Notes: a model not told the origin generated them from the letters alone. A stretch of DNA of 64,000 bases from UBA8529 sp964390565 (GCA_964390565.1 CAYMII010000019.1:6714-70713); one strand, 5' to 3'. Numbered from the stretch's first letter, positions 6,912 to 16,524 are shown. Translations and numbers: made by a program.

Positions 6912-9900
6912 TTCTTTTTTACCTCCTCTGTTTTTGTTTCGTTTTCTTCTTTATTAGTTTCTTCAACCTTTGGTGTTTCTTTTACTTCCATATTCTCATC
7001 GCCACCTTGTATTTGCTTATAACGTTCGCGAGCAGTATTTAAAGTGTTGTTAGTACCAATAAGATAGTTGTACTTTTGTTGACCAAGTGGCACTTTAACT
7101 TTTCTATCACTAGCTTTTAGAAGTTTAATTGGGGCAACAAACCCATCATTACTTGATGAAACTTGCATTGCACCCTTTGTGTAGCTGAAAACGTAGTATT
7201 TATCTTCACCTAAATGAATGTAAAGTGTCATAAAATCGCCACTGCGGCGTTTTACAATTTCAATAAATCCATTTACCTTTTTGTTTACTTGGATGTTACC
7301 TATTGTACCAATTCCAATTTTACCAGAGGAAATAAACGATCGAGTGCGTTGATTCCATTTTAATTTCACTTCTGCAAGGGTAATTGTACTTTCCAAACCT
7401 TTTGGTGTTTGTGTAGGAGCACCAAATAAACCAATCTGTGACAGTGCCAATGAAGCATCCTTGGGATCTAAAAGGTCATAGTATGTTTTTTTAACAATTT
7501 TTCTTGATAAATCAACCTTATCAAGCATGATATTTGAATTAATATCAGAAGCCATAGCTTCCAACGCTTTTTGATTAAAGAAGAAGTTGATTTGAAGGAT
7601 TGCATCAAGGCTAATTGTATTATCCTCGAGTTTATGAATTAGGCTGCCATTGGCTTTTAGTTTAACTTGACCTAACTCTATTGGTAAAACAATATTTCCC
7701 TCACCAAACATCATGCAAAAATCTTTTTGTAGGCTAACTGTGTTACCCGAAGTATCAGGGTTGAATATTTTATAAGCTGGTCCAATTGTGAATCGGCGGT
7801 TGTTTTTGTTGAAATTCATATAACCTGAAGCAGATACAAATGGAATATCACTATACGTTTTGCGAATACCCATGAATGAACCATAAAGTTTTATAGAATC
7901 TTCAGTAATAATACTACCATTTATAAGGCGTACAAAATTTATATTTTGTGGTTCAGCTGCTACTGGGATAAGAATACTATCAGGGTTAATCATAGCTTCA
8001 AACCTAAAAGGGTTAGGGTTTAGCTTAAAGCATTTAAAAATTGGGCGAGTTCCACCATTGAAATGTAAGTACTTATCTGGTGAATTTAAGGCAACTTTAC
8101 CAATAAACCCAAATTCTGGGCTAAGCCTAAACTTATCAGGTTCATTGATAACTCCATTTCCAAATGTTTTGCCTACTTCATTAACACCAATTTCAGAAAA
8201 GAAAACTGTTTCAACAGAATCCGTTTCATCAATATAATCGTAAAACCCTTTTCCCGCATACTTTTTACGGCTAACAATGGTAACATCTGAATTGTATATT
8301 TTGTGGTATCGAAGAGGAATGCTTGCCGATATGGCTGAAGCATATATTTGTAGCATTCTCCGTTTTGGTTCAACTGCAATTTTTTTGTCTTTTGGATAGA
8401 TTGCTGCATCAGCAACAAGGATATATTTTACAGAATCAGCATTAAGATTTGATGTCTTTAAGTTGTATTTGGCTTTTGGAGCAAAAAAGTAGAGCGAGTC
8501 CTCATCGAATCGGTATGAGTAGAATAAGTTACCAGCCGGAATACTATCTCTATCAGCCATTTTTGAAACGTGAAATTTTTGACTTTCAACGGCTTTTTGT
8601 CGGCCTCCAGTTGACATGGTTAGCTCATTATTATCCAAACTCCAGATAAACCTGTCGAGGTGTGTTTCATAACGCAATGGCTCCATTTTTGCAAAAATAC
8701 TAGAGCCTCGTTTATCAAAAGTTCCTTGACGAGTTAAGAAGTCAATTTTAGCTTTTAGCTTTATGGTTTCAAATGATATAGAATCTGATGTTGGAGAAGT
8801 GTAAAGGTCTAAGCTTGTTGAGTCGGTTATAAAATCGTTAGCGTTGAATTCATATTTATTTGAAACAAGTTTTGCATTCTCAGTTCTTGCAATTCCATCG
8901 CCAGTTAACCCAAGTGGTTCAAGTAACAGGTTGCCGAGCAAACGTGCTTGATTAGCATATAGTTGAAACGTTTTTTCACCTTTGTAGATATAAAACTTTT
9001 CCTTTTTGGGATACCATTTAATATTGTGTACCTCACCATATGTGATTGGGTACTGAATTCCAGTAAGTTGTTGTGCTATGTCGAATTGAGTCGATTTGGT
9101 TTTCATCGAGTCGGGAAAGAAATAGAAGTCGTTGGAAGTTGTCGTTGAAGTGATGTATTTCACTTGGCCATCGGCCCTTAGCCCTTGATTACTTAAATCG
9201 ATTTTATTAAATACACGTCCTTTGCCTTGATATAAAGCAAACCCTTCGGGTGGTGTTTGCCTAACAAATCCCATCGAATTATCGGGACGGAGCGATAGCG
9301 TATCTGTTATTGGAGCTAAAATATTTGTTGAGTGAAGAACCCCAACGAAGTTCAAATCTTTTTGTTCAAAACTATTAAGATTGCTGAACTTGAAAGGCTT
9401 TACTTCAAAATAAAAACTGTCACGTTTATATACTCCTCCAAAGATTGAGGGATCATCGTAGTAAACAAAAGAAGTTGCTGTACTATTGAAAATAGGGTAG
9501 CCTTTGTTTTTCTTTAAACCCGATTTATTATCGGGTTTGTCAATTAAAATATCACCTTTAATCTTTTCAAAAGTATTTGCAATAGAACTGAGCATTCGTT
9601 GGCCTTGAGCATCGAATTGTTTGGTTTTATAATCGAGGTTTAGGTTTACAACGTCATCAAGTGAGATTTTAAAATTCTCATAATCAAAGCCAAATCTCTT
9701 GCCTGTAAAGTTGAACAAGCCTGCACGAATAGCACCTCCAAACGAAAAACTACGATTCCGTTTCATAGTAATTTGCTGTTTCGCAGGGTATATTTTAACA
9801 TTTTGTGAGTCGCTAACTGAAATGTTTTCAATCCCATTTATCAGCAAATCCATCGTGTTGATATCGAGCGAAGCGTTGGGTGTATTGCCTTGAGTTTGTG

Positions 9901-11530
9901 AACTAAAGTTGATTACATCATAGTCGATAAGCTGTCCACGTGCTTTTATTGCATCGTAGATTTTAGGTGTTATCTGAATTTCATCAGTGTTAAAATCGTA
10001 ATAGATATAACCCTGAACAGCAATTTTCATCATCTCAACACGAACTTGTTCGACTGATTTTCTTAAATATCTCGCCATATCCTCAGCAAGGAAGTACTTG
10101 CTTTTAACCTTACGAGCATAGTTTGATAATGCCAGCAAGGGGTGCTGCTCATCGGGACCCATCATGTAGTCGAAGCGTTGTTCGTTAAAAAAGTTGGCAG
10201 ACTCGAAATTTGCACGGTTAAACGAAGAGCCGGTAGAGCCTCCAAAAGTGATTTTATTATCGGTTATTTTCCATGTTAGCTGGCTGGATGTAATCGATAA
10301 CTTATGATACGAGCTGTTAAACGGACTTTGGGTTAAAAGTTTTTCGGTAGAGGAAATTGAAACGGTTTTGTTTAAATCGCTGTAGTTGAAGTTAAGTCCA
10401 ACGTGGAATAGCGAGTCGTTATCAAATTTAAAGCGAATGCGAGCCTTTTCTGAGTTGATGACCTTACGTTGGAAAATAAGAATATTGCCCTCAACCCTTA
10501 AAAATTCTTTATCGTTTCTTTTAATTATAATTGTTGCGAGTTTAGATTTCCCCCCGGTTCCAATTAACTTCGAGCCACGCATGGTGAAACCACCCTCGTA
10601 ATCAACATTTTTGAAAAAATCTTTAATCTTAAACCATTGGTCATATGATTGGAATTCGGGATAAGGAATGTTATCTGGTTTATAATCTTTTATAAGCCAG
10701 TCGGTTAATTGTCCTAGAGTTGGCTTCGAAAAATAATCTTTATTGATAAAGTAGGTCGAATCAGCCTTGTAGTTATTTTCGTTTAGATTAACTCTATACT
10801 TCTGCAAGTTTGCATATATATCCGACTCGGGGTACTTAGAGCGAATCCAGGTTACTTTACCACCATTTCCGACCCATTTCTTAGTTAAAGGGTAATAGAT
10901 ACCTTTTGTGGATTTAATATAAAAACTATCCTTAACGTTTGAGCAGATAAGCATTACTGTATCAAACTGAATGGATGGTTCTTTGGTATTTCTAAACTTA
11001 TAAGCAATTCTGTTTACCTTCCAGAAATAGCCACCCTTTTCGTTTAAGATATTTTTTGAAATCAGCTTATAAGTGATGTTAAGATAATCGTTGATCGCTG
11101 TGATGCTTGAGCCTTGGTCGTTAACGAGATTAATGAAACCTTCTTCCCAAGCAAGATATTGACTCTTGGCATACTCATCGCGCCAAAAAAACATGATAAT
11201 GTTAATGTAGGTGAAGAAGTGACTCTTGGTATTAAGAGTCTTGTTAAGCATTGACGTTGATACTGAAACAATTCTTGTTTTTTGCTCATCGTTTAGAACA
11301 GAGTCTACTGTCCAAAACTTGGTAAAATCCTTTATCAGATTCTCATTTTCGAGCGTAATATCTTGTCTGAGAATATTGCTTAGCTCGGCAGGGAATTTTT
11401 GAATATCGCCCGAGAATTTATCCTCACTACTTGAATAAGCGGTTATCGTTTTAATGGAGATTACGCTTAGTATAGATATTGTTGCAATAAGCAATACCCA
11501 ACTCTTTCGTGATAATAAATTCTTTCTCAT
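6908..11530 (-). CDS. Large (1540 aa) beta-rich envelope protein of unknown function
   Basis: A single open frame of 1540 codons. An N-terminal hydrophobic segment (about residues 12-32) after positive residues acts as signal anchor or signal peptide. Residues ~60-300 look helical and mixed; a predicted small helical section lies near 480-540 (ARYLRKSVEQVRVEMMKI). Most of the rest appears to be alternating strands, in style like long lipid-transfer or beta-solenoid proteins. The extreme C-terminus is a charged Glu/Lys/Thr tail. I recognise no catalytic motif. It is the last gene after prmA (10 bp gap) and probably part of that transcript. A periplasmic bridge-like role is speculation; I cannot name a family. 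Confidence 0.8.
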   Translation of the reverse strand: MRKNLLSRKSWVLLIATISILSVISIKTITAYSSSEDKFSGDIQKFPAELSNILRQDITLENENLIKDFTKFWTVDSVLNDEQKTRIVSVSTSMLNKTLNTKSHFFTYINIIMFFWRDEYAKSQYLAWEEGFINLVNDQGSSITAINDYLNITYKLISKNILNEKGGYFWKVNRIAYKFRNTKEPSIQFDTVMLICSNVKDSFYIKSTKGIYYPLTKKWVGNGGKVTWIRSKYPESDIYANLQKYRVNLNENNYKADSTYFINKDYFSKPTLGQLTDWLIKDYKPDNIPYPEFQSYDQWFKIKDFFKNVDYEGGFTMRGSKLIGTGGKSKLATIIIKRNDKEFLRVEGNILIFQRKVINSEKARIRFKFDNDSLFHVGLNFNYSDLNKTVSISSTEKLLTQSPFNSSYHKLSITSSQLTWKITDNKITFGGSTGSSFNRANFESANFFNEQRFDYMMGPDEQHPLLALSNYARKVKSKYFLAEDMARYLRKSVEQVRVEMMKIAVQGYIYYDFNTDEIQITPKIYDAIKARGQLIDYDVINFSSQTQGNTPNASLDINTMDLLINGIENISVSDSQNVKIYPAKQQITMKRNRSFSFGGAIRAGLFNFTGKRFGFDYENFKISLDDVVNLNLDYKTKQFDAQGQRMLSSIANTFEKIKGDILIDKPDNKSGLKKNKGYPIFNSTATSFVYYDDPSIFGGVYKRDSFYFEVKPFKFSNLNSFEQKDLNFVGVLHSTNILAPITDTLSLRPDNSMGFVRQTPPEGFALYQGKGRVFNKIDLSNQGLRADGQVKYITSTTTSNDFYFFPDSMKTKSTQFDIAQQLTGIQYPITYGEVHNIKWYPKKEKFYIYKGEKTFQLYANQARLLGNLLLEPLGLTGDGIARTENAKLVSNKYEFNANDFITDSTSLDLYTSPTSDSISFETIKLKAKIDFLTRQGTFDKRGSSIFAKMEPLRYETHLDRFIWSLDNNELTMSTGGRQKAVESQKFHVSKMADRDSIPAGNLFYSYRFDEDSLYFFAPKAKYNLKTSNLNADSVKYILVADAAIYPKDKKIAVEPKRRMLQIYASAISASIPLRYHKIYNSDVTIVSRKKYAGKGFYDYIDETDSVETVFFSEIGVNEVGKTFGNGVINEPDKFRLSPEFGFIGKVALNSPDKYLHFNGGTRPIFKCFKLNPNPFRFEAMINPDSILIPVAAEPQNINFVRLINGSIITEDSIKLYGSFMGIRKTYSDIPFVSASGYMNFNKNNRRFTIGPAYKIFNPDTSGNTVSLQKDFCMMFGEGNIVLPIELGQVKLKANGSLIHKLEDNTISLDAILQINFFFNQKALEAMASDINSNIMLDKVDLSRKIVKKTYYDLLDPKDASLALSQIGLFGAPTQTPKGLESTITLAEVKLKWNQRTRSFISSGKIGIGTIGNIQVNKKVNGFIEIVKRRSGDFMTLYIHLGEDKYYVFSYTKGAMQVSSSNDGFVAPIKLLKASDRKVKVPLGQQKYNYLIGTNNTLNTARERYKQIQGGDENMEVKETPKVEETNKEENETKTEEVKKN

Positions 11531-11540
11531 ACGTTTTTTC

Positions 11541-12380
11541 TTATGATTTTTGGAACGATATCATAACCCATTCATCGCGGGTAGCCGTTTTTACATGCGA
11601 TAATCCGAATTCTGTAGCCTTTTTCTGAATTGCATCGATATTCGATTTGAGAATCCCACTAAGTATTAATTTCCCTTTCGGGTTAAGAGATTTTACATAG
11701 TGTGGGATATCGTTTAGCAAAATGTTAAGGTTGATGTTGGCAAGAATAATATCGAACTGCTTCCCCTCAATTTGCTTTGCATCACCACAGATAGCCTCAA
11801 TGCATTTACACTTATTTACTTCGATATTTTCCAATGAATTATTGTATGCCCACTCATCATTATCGATGGCTGTTACAGCCTTTGCACCTCTCATTTCGGC
11901 TAAAATGGCCAGCACAGCTGTGCCGCAACCCATATCTAAAACCGATATGTTGGCAAAATCATCATTTAGGATTGCCTCTATCATTAGATGAGTAGTTTGA
12001 TGGTGCCCTGTGCCGAAAGACATTTTTGGGTCGATAATTATGTCGTACTCAATATCGGGCATGCCCCTATGGAATGATGCTCTTACAAGGCATCGACCAT
12101 TCACAACAATAGGCTCAAAGTCCGATTCCCATTTGGCATTCCAGTTTTCGCCTTTGATGCGATTAATCTGAAATGTAAACTTTACGCCTTCAGGCATGGT
12201 TAGATTCTTAACCATCGATTCAACTTCTATAGTGTAATCGTTAGCCTTTATGTAGGCGCACAGCTCATTCTCATTATCAGTAAAACTCTCGAATCCAAAG
12301 TCGGCGAGCTGAGCAATAATTATCTCATTTACCTCTTGGCTCGAGGGTTTTGCATCAATTTTTAGCTCGATGTAATCCAT
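11541..12380 (-). CDS. prmA: Ribosomal protein L11 methyltransferase PrmA
   Basis: SAM-dependent trimethylation of ribosomal protein L11. The 279-residue protein has an N-terminal substrate-recruiting region (MDYIELKIDAKPSS onwards), the linker with GTGHHQTTHLMIE, the SAM motif VLDMGCGTAVLAILAE near 149-164, an acidic ribose-binding AIDND and the family-type IILANINLNIL post-motif. Length is typical of Bacteroidota PrmA. It begins 12 bp after tpiA and ends 10 bp before the large envelope gene, so these three probably share a transcript. Confidence 0.95.
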   Translation of the reverse strand: MDYIELKIDAKPSSQEVNEIIIAQLADFGFESFTDNENELCAYIKANDYTIEVESMVKNLTMPEGVKFTFQINRIKGENWNAKWESDFEPIVVNGRCLVRASFHRGMPDIEYDIIIDPKMSFGTGHHQTTHLMIEAILNDDFANISVLDMGCGTAVLAILAEMRGAKAVTAIDNDEWAYNNSLENIEVNKCKCIEAICGDAKQIEGKQFDIILANINLNILLNDIPHYVKSLNPKGKLILSGILKSNIDAIQKKATEFGLSHVKTATRDEWVMISFQKS

Positions 12381-12392
12381 CTTTTGTTATAT

Positions 12393-13148
12393 CTAGAAAG
12401 AGTTTGCTATTGCAATAAAATCATCTGCAACAAGCGATGCTCCGCCAATTAAGCCACCATCAACATCAGGCTTTGCAAATATCTCGGCAGCATTAGATGG
12501 CTTGCAACTTCCACCGTATAGTATGCTGATTTCGTTTGCAACGTCTGGCCCAAACTTTTTGGCTAAAACTTTTCTGATGTATGCGTGCATTTCCTGTGCT
12601 TGCTCAGCAGTGGCATTTCGACCTGTTCCAATTGCCCAAACTGGTTCGTAAGCGACTACAATTTTTTGCATTTGCTCATTTGATAGTTCGAATAACGATT
12701 CTGAAACTTGTTGTTCAACTACATCAAAATATTTGCCCGATTCGCGCTCATCTAGTTTTTCGCCACAGCAGTAGATAGGCGTTAGACCATTACTAAGTAC
12801 CTCTTTTATCTTTCTAAAAAGTAGGTGATTATCCTCTTTGAAATATTCTCTACGTTCTGAGTGACCAATAACAACATGTGTTGCGCCAACTGCCTTAATC
12901 ATCGATGCTGCAACCTCGCCGGTATATGCACCTTTTGACCACTCAGCACAATTTTGAGCCCCAACTTTTATTGATGTTCCATTTACAATTTTAGCAACCT
13001 CGTTAATATGGGTAAAAGGAGGTATAACTATTAGTTCAACATCACTATTTACGGTCGATTTTTTATCGATAACCATTTTTGCCAGTTCAGCACCCTCTGC
13101 GATATTGGTGTTCATCTTCCAATTGCCCGCAACTATTCGTTTTCTCAT
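12393..13148 (-). CDS. tpiA: Triosephosphate isomerase
   Basis: Interconverts dihydroxyacetone phosphate and glyceraldehyde 3-phosphate in glycolysis and gluconeogenesis. The 251-residue TIM barrel shows the active-site Lys in GNWKMN (about 8-13), electrophilic His in VIGHSERREYF (about 94-104), the catalytic Glu in AYEPVWAIGTG (about 166-176) and the phosphate-binding ILYGGSCKP and GGLIGGASL near the C-terminus. All residues needed for activity are present. Encoded upstream of prmA. Confidence 0.97.
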   Translation of the reverse strand: MRKRIVAGNWKMNTNIAEGAELAKMVIDKKSTVNSDVELIVIPPFTHINEVAKIVNGTSIKVGAQNCAEWSKGAYTGEVAASMIKAVGATHVVIGHSERREYFKEDNHLLFRKIKEVLSNGLTPIYCCGEKLDERESGKYFDVVEQQVSESLFELSNEQMQKIVVAYEPVWAIGTGRNATAEQAQEMHAYIRKVLAKKFGPDVANEISILYGGSCKPSNAAEIFAKPDVDGGLIGGASLVADDFIAIANSF

Positions 13149-13204
13149 GTCAATAAGTTGAAAAAGTTGATATTATAAATTTACAAAATAAAAGCATTAT
13201 CAAG

Positions 13205-14287
13205 CTATGAAATCTTAACTCGTGGATCGAGCATGCCGTAAATCAAATCGACGAGCAGATTTACAATTACAAAGATTATTGAAATAGCAATAACACAGCC
13301 TATTACCAAAGGTACATCGTAGCTGGTTAGAGCGTTTACCATAACATACCCTAAGCCCTTCCACCCAAAGATGTACTCAACAAAAATAACACCTGCCATT
13401 AGCGATGCAAACCAGCCTGAGATGGCTGTAACTACTGGGTTTAATGAATTTTTAAGGGCATGTCGCCATAGCACTTTGGGGAACGATAAGCCTTTGGCTC
13501 TTGCAGTTCTAATATAATCCTGCGATAGCGTTTCGAGCAACGAGCTGCGCGTTAGCTGAGTAACTATTGATAGTGGTCGTAACCCAAGTGTAAGCGTAGG
13601 TAGGATAAGGTTTTTAAGTTGAAGATGCACCCCTTCGCCTAAGTCATCTACAACCCACAAATTTCCTGTAAGGTTTAGCCCAGTATATCGACCTAATACA
13701 AATGCAAAAAGCCAACCAATCAGAATTGCAGCAAAGAACGATGGTAACGACATACCTATGGCTGAAAATGCCAGCGAAAATCTATCGATAAATTTATCTT
13801 TATTTATTGCTGAAATAACACCAAGGGCAATGCCAAGAATGGTTGCGAAAATCATCGACGCGAAAGCAAGAATAAACGTGTTGGGTAGCGTTTCACCGAT
13901 AATTGATGATACCGTTTTCTGACTTTGATACGAGCGCCTCATGTAAGGTCTTTTCAGCACCAGGATTCTTGATTTTGAGAATTTGGCAATCCTTATGTAG
14001 CTTGAGTATGTTGCTTTGTTAATGAATATATAGCTTCCTTTTGATCGTCGATTATGAATAGAGATGGGAGATAAGTCGTTGAGGTATTTTAGGTATTGGA
14101 TAAAAACAGGTTTATCTAACCCTAAATCTTTGCGAACTGCAGCAATTGAAGCCGAGTCACTTCGCTGACCCATCATCATCCTTGCCGGATCACCAGGAAC
14201 TAGGTTGAAAAGTAAGAATATCAAGGTAACTACTCCCCAGATTATGAGGATGCTATAAAGAATTTTCTTTGTTAGATATCTTAGCAT
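13205..14287 (-). CDS. DppB/OppB-type ABC transporter permease
   Basis: Inner-membrane permease of a peptide/nickel-type ABC importer, 360 residues. Signature start LTKKILYSILIIWGVVTLIFLLFNLVPGDPAR (residues about 5-36, membrane segment plus PGDPAR), about six membrane spans, and the cytoplasmic EAA-type loop DYIRTARAKGLSFPKVL near 265-281. A basic insert of roughly 70 residues (about 67-135) sits in the first periplasmic loop. No ATPase, binding protein or partner permease gene is next to it; it lies between mazG and tpiA, so partners must be elsewhere. Substrate cannot be told. Confidence 0.9.
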   Translation of the reverse strand: MLRYLTKKILYSILIIWGVVTLIFLLFNLVPGDPARMMMGQRSDSASIAAVRKDLGLDKPVFIQYLKYLNDLSPISIHNRRSKGSYIFINKATYSSYIRIAKFSKSRILVLKRPYMRRSYQSQKTVSSIIGETLPNTFILAFASMIFATILGIALGVISAINKDKFIDRFSLAFSAIGMSLPSFFAAILIGWLFAFVLGRYTGLNLTGNLWVVDDLGEGVHLQLKNLILPTLTLGLRPLSIVTQLTRSSLLETLSQDYIRTARAKGLSFPKVLWRHALKNSLNPVVTAISGWFASLMAGVIFVEYIFGWKGLGYVMVNALTSYDVPLVIGCVIAISIIFVIVNLLVDLIYGMLDPRVKIS

Positions 14288-14308
14288 TTACTAGTTACAA
14301 GTTACATC

Positions 14309-15097
14309 CTAATTATCAAACTTCTTGGCTTCTTCCCAGTAAACGTTCATTTCATCAAGGGTCATTGATTTGAGCGAGCGACCTTGCTTAATTGTTTTCT
14401 CCTCAAGATATCCAAAGCGCTTGATAAACTTTTTATTAGTGCGCTCTAGTGCTGTTTCGGGCTCAATGTTGTAAAGCCTTGCAACGTTTACAACCGAGAA
14501 AAGGAAATCGCCAAGTTCGGCTTCCATCTTGTCCGAATTGTTTACCTCAACCTCACGTTTAAGTTCTTGCAGTTCCTCTTCGACTTTATCCCAGACCTGC
14601 GAGCGCTCCTCCCAATCAAACCCAACGGCACGAACTTTTTCTTGAATTCTATTTGCCTTTATTAGTGCAGGTAAAACTTTTGGAACACCCGATAAGACAG
14701 TCTTATTGCCATCTTTCTCTGTGGTCTTTAGCTGCTCCCAGTTTTCTAAAACTTGATTTGCCCCGCTCACTTTTACATCACCATAGATGTGCGGGTGACG
14801 GTAAATAAGCTTGTCGCAAAGGCTATTGATAACATCTGTTATATCAAAAGCATTTTTCTCGGAACCAATTTTTGAATAGAACACAATATGCAGCAGAATA
14901 TCGCCGAGTTCTTTCTTGATTAGCTCCAGATCCCCATCAAGAATTCCTTCCGATAGTTCGTAAGTTTCCTCGATGGTAAGCGGACGAATACTTTCGAGCG
15001 TTTGCTCACGATCCCAAGGACACTTCTCGCGTAGGTCGTCCATTATATCTAGTAGCCTTTCGAATGCCTGTAAGGCTGGTGTTCTATCGCTTTTCAT
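14309..15097 (-). CDS. mazG: Nucleoside triphosphate pyrophosphohydrolase MazG
   Basis: Hydrolyses (d)NTPs to monophosphate and pyrophosphate. The 262-residue protein has tandem MazG domains: the first with CPWDREQTLESIRP, the Mg-binding EETYELSEGI and LGDILLHIVFYSKI (residues ~20-90), the second with EEELQELKREVE and ELGDFLFSVVNVAR (~160-215). Length equals that of E. coli MazG. Its ATG is 8 bp from the end of the inverted arm that brackets the four-helix-bundle gene upstream, so that element separates it from the SAM hydroxide adenosyltransferase gene. Confidence 0.95.
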   Translation of the reverse strand: MKSDRTPALQAFERLLDIMDDLREKCPWDREQTLESIRPLTIEETYELSEGILDGDLELIKKELGDILLHIVFYSKIGSEKNAFDITDVINSLCDKLIYRHPHIYGDVKVSGANQVLENWEQLKTTEKDGNKTVLSGVPKVLPALIKANRIQEKVRAVGFDWEERSQVWDKVEEELQELKREVEVNNSDKMEAELGDFLFSVVNVARLYNIEPETALERTNKKFIKRFGYLEEKTIKQGRSLKSMTLDEMNVYWEEAKKFDN

Positions 15098-15105
15098 ATT
15101 GAATT

Positions 15106-15141
15106 GTGTTGCTGTTTAATGTGTTGCAGTGTTGCTGTAAC
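15106..15141. repeat. Inverted arm (mazG side) of four-helix-bundle element 1
   Basis: T/G-rich iterations of TGTTGCTGTT-type words. The section GTTTAATGTG (15114-15123) and the following ~15 bp match, inverted and with few differences, the arm at 15535-15574 beyond the four-helix-bundle gene. Confidence 0.75.
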
Positions 15142-15148
15142 AAAGTTG

Positions 15149-15514
15149 TTATTTTGTTTTATCTGTCTTCAGGTATTTCATGAATTTAGCTAAACTGTTT
15201 TTTTCAAGTTCACATTTTTCTCTTCTTTTTTGAGCAATTTCACCATCTACATACTTTAAATCTTCGGCAATATAATACATGTTCTTTACTTCGTTACACG
15301 AGCCCTTTGCAATATCGAGGAAACGGTGAAATTCCTTTTTTGATTCCCTTCCAAAACCCTCTGAAATATTGTTCATTATTGAAAAACCTGCTGAATAAAT
15401 TTGATTCTTAAAGCTAAAGTCTTTAAGGTTTTCAAAATCTTTATTTATATCATTCACAATTTCTCGAGCAATTTTCCAAATCTCCAAGTTTTCAAACCGA
15501 GTAACTAGTGGCAT
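15149..15514 (-). CDS. Four-helix-bundle protein, S23/IVS-like (element 1)
   Basis: A 121-residue helical protein of the four-helix-bundle family related to ORFs in 23S rRNA intervening sequences (TIGR02436-like). Family hallmarks are LEIWKIAREIV near the start, the core ISEGFGRESKKEFHRFLDIA (about 50-69), and SCNEVKNMYYIAEDL. There is no catalytic motif; related Avd proteins bind reverse transcriptase and RNA, but no reverse transcriptase is present here. The gene lies between inverted arms at 15106-15141 and 15535-15574, on the same strand as both neighbours. Function unknown. The second copy at 17542 is only distantly similar. Confidence 0.9.
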   Translation of the reverse strand: MPLVTRFENLEIWKIAREIVNDINKDFENLKDFSFKNQIYSAGFSIMNNISEGFGRESKKEFHRFLDIAKGSCNEVKNMYYIAEDLKYVDGEIAQKRREKCELEKNSLAKFMKYLKTDKTK

Positions 15515-15534
15515 AGCTATTTATTTAAAAATTT

Positions 15535-15574
15535 ACAGCCTCACAGCAAAACAGCACACAGCATCACATTAAAC
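15535..15574. repeat. Inverted arm (SAM-HAT side) of four-helix-bundle element 1
   Basis: A/C-rich iterations of ACAGC/CACA-type words ending CACATTAAAC (15565-15574). It is the imperfect inverse of 15114-15141. Its last bases include the stop codon of the SAM hydroxide adenosyltransferase gene (minus, 15571-15569). Confidence 0.75.
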
Positions 15575-16378
15575 TTCGTAAAATTTAATCCTAACACTCG
15601 ACCCATTCGATAGGTTTAGCAGTTGTGCTGCATATCCATTGTTTATGGCAATTTCGAGTAATCCAGCAGAGTTGAAGAGGGCAACAAGTTCACCCGAATC
15701 GACATCGTTATAGCTGGTTGAAATGCTGCTTACCTTATTATGCTGACTCTGAACAAATATCTCGAACCTTCTATTTTGGCGCACTCTCTCAAATAAACCT
15801 TTCGAAACGTTCGTAATGGCGTTGAAATATGAGTCGATATAGATGATATTCCCCGTTATAGCATTGTTTTCGATGGTTGCCCTTAAAGGAATTCGTTGTT
15901 CGAAGTTAGTTACCGATTCAGCAACCGATTCAAGCTCGTTACCATTATAAAGACTTTCAATCGCTTTAATCGATGAATCGAGCGATGCAAAGCTACCTTG
16001 TGTCTCGAACAGAAAAGCGTATGCGCTTTGAGGTGGCTCCTTAAACATCAAGCCAATCAACCCATTATCAGGTAAAATGAAATAATGATCATTGTAAATG
16101 AACGAAATCATCCTCTCTAATCGGCTATTCTCGCTATTCACCATCACAAGGTGGATTGTGCCCTTGGGAAAATGATGATAGCTGTGACGCAGCACAAAAC
16201 CCGCATGGTTTAGGTTGAAGATTGGGATCTGATTGGTAATTTCAACAAGGGTTAAATCGGGGCAAGCAGATACAAGTTTTCCCTTCAACACACCGGTGTA
16301 GAAATCGTTTTGGTTCCAATCGGTGGTTAAAGTTAAAATCCTATTCGATTTGTCCTCGCTGCTCATTATTTTTCCCAA
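15569..16378 (-). CDS. SAM hydroxide adenosyltransferase (DUF62 family)
   Basis: Family enzymes hydrolyse S-adenosylmethionine to adenosine and methionine; fluorinase and chlorinase are relatives. The 269-residue protein has TLTTDWNQNDFYTGVLKGKL (about 16-35) matching the family TDFG-DxYVGxxKG block, FPKGTIHLVMVNSENSRLER (about 90-109), LPDNGLIGLMF and YIDSYFNAITN. The usual VDPGVG stretch is replaced by VNSENS, so the sequence is divergent, while the downstream Arg is kept. It is divergent from phoH, a neighbourhood common in Bacteroidota. Its stop codon lies inside the inverted arm of element 1. Confidence 0.9.
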   Translation of the reverse strand: MGKIMSSEDKSNRILTLTTDWNQNDFYTGVLKGKLVSACPDLTLVEITNQIPIFNLNHAGFVLRHSYHHFPKGTIHLVMVNSENSRLERMISFIYNDHYFILPDNGLIGLMFKEPPQSAYAFLFETQGSFASLDSSIKAIESLYNGNELESVAESVTNFEQRIPLRATIENNAITGNIIYIDSYFNAITNVSKGLFERVRQNRRFEIFVQSQHNKVSSISTSYNDVDSGELVALFNSAGLLEIAINNGYAAQLLNLSNGSSVRIKFYEV

Positions 16379-16480
16379 TATCCTACAAAGTTGCTAAAAA
16401 AAGCAGCCACCAAAAAGTGTTAACAGAAAAAGGTTATCAGTTTTAATTAACAACGATAAATCAAATCCTTCTTTATTAGC

Positions 16481-16488
16481 TAAATTTG
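16481..16488 (+). promoter_or_regulatory. Promoter -7 box of phoH (TAaaTTTG)
   Basis: TAAATTTG, a full TAnnTTTG match followed by TA, 36 bp before the phoH ATG. No clear TTTG at -33. Confidence 0.45.
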
Positions 16489-16524
16489 TATGATTTTAAT
16501 TTATTAAAACTTTAAGCATCGATA

